A DNA stretch of 14,428 nt, from the NCBI GenBank assembly GCA_002784795.1, contig PFLZ01000110.1, forward strand, positions 1 through 14,428, read 5' to 3'. Shown in pieces: positions 12,879 through 14,428 of this stretch. A program made the position numbers and the translations under genes. This stretch comes from Candidatus Magasanikbacteria bacterium CG_4_10_14_0_8_um_filter_42_12. Its GTDB lineage: Bacteria > Patescibacteriota > Patescibacteriia > Magasanikbacterales > UBA922. The notes beneath the pieces are model-generated. The model was not told the DNA's origin and made no database searches. It saw only the letters and a program-made list of their open reading frames with translations. How positions within the stretch are numbered: the stretch's first letter is position 1; every line of letters starts with the position of its first letter.

Positions 12879-14315
12879 TCACGAACGTGAGTGCACATCA
12901 TACCAAGAATACCCATCCATACTTGTGAGTCCGTGCTGTGTTCGTGGACCAGTACTCCCCTGCTCATAGGATTCGAGTCGTACTTTTTGTTTTCGCATGG
13001 TTTCATGAATATCATCTACTACATGCCATGCAGCGAGGACTTCTGCAAAACTCACAAAATGCATATGGTTGCCATGGAGTACATCGAGCAAGAGCGTTGC
13101 ATGTTCTGACAGACAGCCATCCATATCACACGCAATCGAATCAGACGTAATCAGTTGCTGGTAACTCACAAGATCCTCTTGTTTATTGAGGAGCGTCACA
13201 CTCACTTTTTCGTCTGGTGCTAGATCAAAAATAAGTCTGTTTGGTTCTTCTCCTACATCTTGAAAATCAAATTTTTTCAATTCTACCACAACGTACGTAT
13301 GCGACTCGTGCAGTTTTTTCCCTGTGCGGATATAGATCGGTACATTGTACCAATCTTCTCTATTGAGAAAAAATCGGACAGCAGCAAACGTCTCGGTACG
13401 AGACCCTTTTGGCACACCATGTTCTTTTTTGTATCCTCGATACTGCCCGACAACGACATTATCATCCGTCGCACCACAGCCAGAGGCGGAAATAACAGAA
13501 AGACGTTCTCGCTGGAGACTATTCGCTGTTTTTGCAACAGGAATATCCATGGTGATAAGCGCGAGGAGCTGGAGAAGATGCGACTGAATCATATCTTTCA
13601 CAATACCAACAGCATCAAAGTAGCCTGCTCGTTCTTCGACTCCCTTTGTTTCAAATTTTGTAATCTGAATATTCGAAATTTCTGATCCCTGCATCATGTG
13701 TGAGAGGACGCGATTGCCATGGCGAAGATTGAGCATACTCCGCACAACATTTTTTCCAAGATAATGATCGAGGAGAAACAATTGATCTTCTCGAAAATAT
13801 TGAGATACAAAATGAAATAATTCTGTTGCCGAAGTAGAATTTATCCCAAACGGTTTTTCGATAATCAACCGAGTATCTTCTCGTTTTGACGTGCGTGACA
13901 ACGCAAGATTTCGGATAATATTTTGGAATGCACTCGGTGGAACAGAAAAATATGCGAGGTGAACAACCTTTTGCTTTTTTCCATACAACATTCGAAGAAA
14001 CGCATGATATTTTTCAAAATCTACCAAATCATTGTACTGACCAGGAAAATAATGGACATGGGTCAATAGTTCTGAAAGCACTTTTTTTACCAATCCTTTG
14101 CCATATTTTTTTTCAACAGCATTTGTCACTTCTGCATGAAATTCTTTTTTCGTCATTTTCGTTCGTGCATATCCAACAATCCAAAAATCTTTTGGCATTC
14201 TCCCATGTTCGAGCATTTCATACAAAGCTGGGAAAATCTTGAGTTTTGCCAATTCACCCGACGCACCAAAAATGGTCAGAACAAATGGTTGGGTTGTATG
14301 TTTTTTGACAGACAT
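12879..14315 (-). CDS. zwf: Glucose-6-phosphate 1-dehydrogenase
   Basis: Oxidises glucose 6-phosphate to 6-phosphogluconolactone and reduces NADP (or NAD), providing reducing power. The 478 residues are full length. Seen: nucleotide-binding FGASGELAKLKIFPAL (16-31), EKPFG (153-157), the substrate and catalytic motif DHYLGKN (183-189), AGYFDAVGIVKDMIQSHLLQLLAL (230-253) and PIYIRTGKKL later. Asp183, His184, Lys188 and the catalytic His246 are present. The last residue of DHYLGKE is Asn here, and GASGDLAKRK reads GASGELAKLK; both are mild changes. It heads the zwf-pgl run. Upstream lies an AT-rich stretch with a CIRCE-like sequence. No Shine-Dalgarno sequence and no strong promoter was recognised. 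Coenzyme preference cannot be read safely. Confidence 0.95.
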   Translation of the reverse strand: MSVKKHTTQPFVLTIFGASGELAKLKIFPALYEMLEHGRMPKDFWIVGYARTKMTKKEFHAEVTNAVEKKYGKGLVKKVLSELLTHVHYFPGQYNDLVDFEKYHAFLRMLYGKKQKVVHLAYFSVPPSAFQNIIRNLALSRTSKREDTRLIIEKPFGINSTSATELFHFVSQYFREDQLFLLDHYLGKNVVRSMLNLRHGNRVLSHMMQGSEISNIQITKFETKGVEERAGYFDAVGIVKDMIQSHLLQLLALITMDIPVAKTANSLQRERLSVISASGCGATDDNVVVGQYRGYKKEHGVPKGSRTETFAAVRFFLNREDWYNVPIYIRTGKKLHESHTYVVVELKKFDFQDVGEEPNRLIFDLAPDEKVSVTLLNKQEDLVSYQQLITSDSIACDMDGCLSEHATLLLDVLHGNHMHFVSFAEVLAAWHVVDDIHETMRKQKVRLESYEQGSTGPRTQHGLTSMDGYSWYDVHSRS

Positions 14316-14320
14316 TTCAT

Positions 14321-14350
14321 TGCAGAATTTAGAATGAAGAATGCAGAATT
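14321..14350. repeat. Short GAATTTAGAAT-type repeat
   Basis: TGCAGAATT occurs at 14321-14329 and 14342-14350, with AGAATGAAGA between. It resembles the other low-complexity intergenic families of the window but with a different unit. Confidence 0.4.
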
Positions 14351-14364
14351 ATCTGCTAACTCAT

Positions 14365-14391
14365 TTAGTGTTTTTCACACAAAAGTGCTAA
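14365..14391. promoter_or_regulatory. CIRCE-like sequence near the right edge
   Basis: TTAGTGTTT, 9 bases, AAGTGCTAA. The right arm matches CIRCE (GAGTGCTAA) at 8 of 9 positions and the spacing is exact, but the left arm is poor. It could belong to zwf or, more plausibly, to a plus-strand stress gene beyond the window. Confidence 0.35.
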
Positions 14392-14428
14392 AATTAGTGC
14401 AAAAAGTCTATGTAAACTTAACCACTAA

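Overview
The window looks like a chromosomal segment of a Patescibacteria (CPR) type bacterium. This is inferred from several features: tightly packed housekeeping genes almost all on the minus strand, a short YidC without a large periplasmic domain, a nucleotidyltransferase family that I associate with CPR genomes, AT-rich start regions almost without Shine-Dalgarno sequences, and many families of short degenerate repeats between genes. The standard genetic code fits, since TAA, TAG and TGA are all used as stops. No rRNA, tRNA, transposase or CRISPR array was seen.

Layout, read in the direction of minus-strand transcription (right to left). zwf and pgl (oxidative pentose phosphate pathway) lead a closely spaced run with a small membrane protein, a SAM methyltransferase, a four-helix-bundle (S23) protein and yraN. 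nusA follows with its own promoter and a terminator-like leader hairpin. Beyond the nusA terminator, yidC has its own promoter and is followed by a PRC-barrel protein. Next come a nucleotidyltransferase and an O-antigen ligase/polymerase-like membrane protein. A roughly 500-base non-coding stretch then separates these from groES and groEL. Last come trmD and a non-coding region with a strong promoter that runs off the left edge.

Two things stand out. (1) Two GC-rich orphan genes (1442-1921 minus and 7201-7593 plus) look unlike everything around them. Each has its own promoter, a strong Shine-Dalgarno sequence and a GC-rich hairpin just after the stop, and they share a near-identical 16-base motif after the coding region. 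They look like self-contained, horizontally acquired 'moron'-type gene cassettes. (2) The non-coding stretch beside groES holds two plus-strand candidate structured RNAs (4250-4362 and 4524-4685). For each, the predicted transcription start falls on the first base of a closing helix. The first is divergent from, and overlaps, the groES promoter. A third candidate RNA or long leader lies at the left edge on the minus strand.

groES carries a CIRCE/HrcA-type operator just downstream of its promoter, and a weaker CIRCE-like sequence lies at the right edge. The ligase gene contains in-frame segments that resemble intergenic repeats, including an 8-base tandem repeat that could cause frameshifts.
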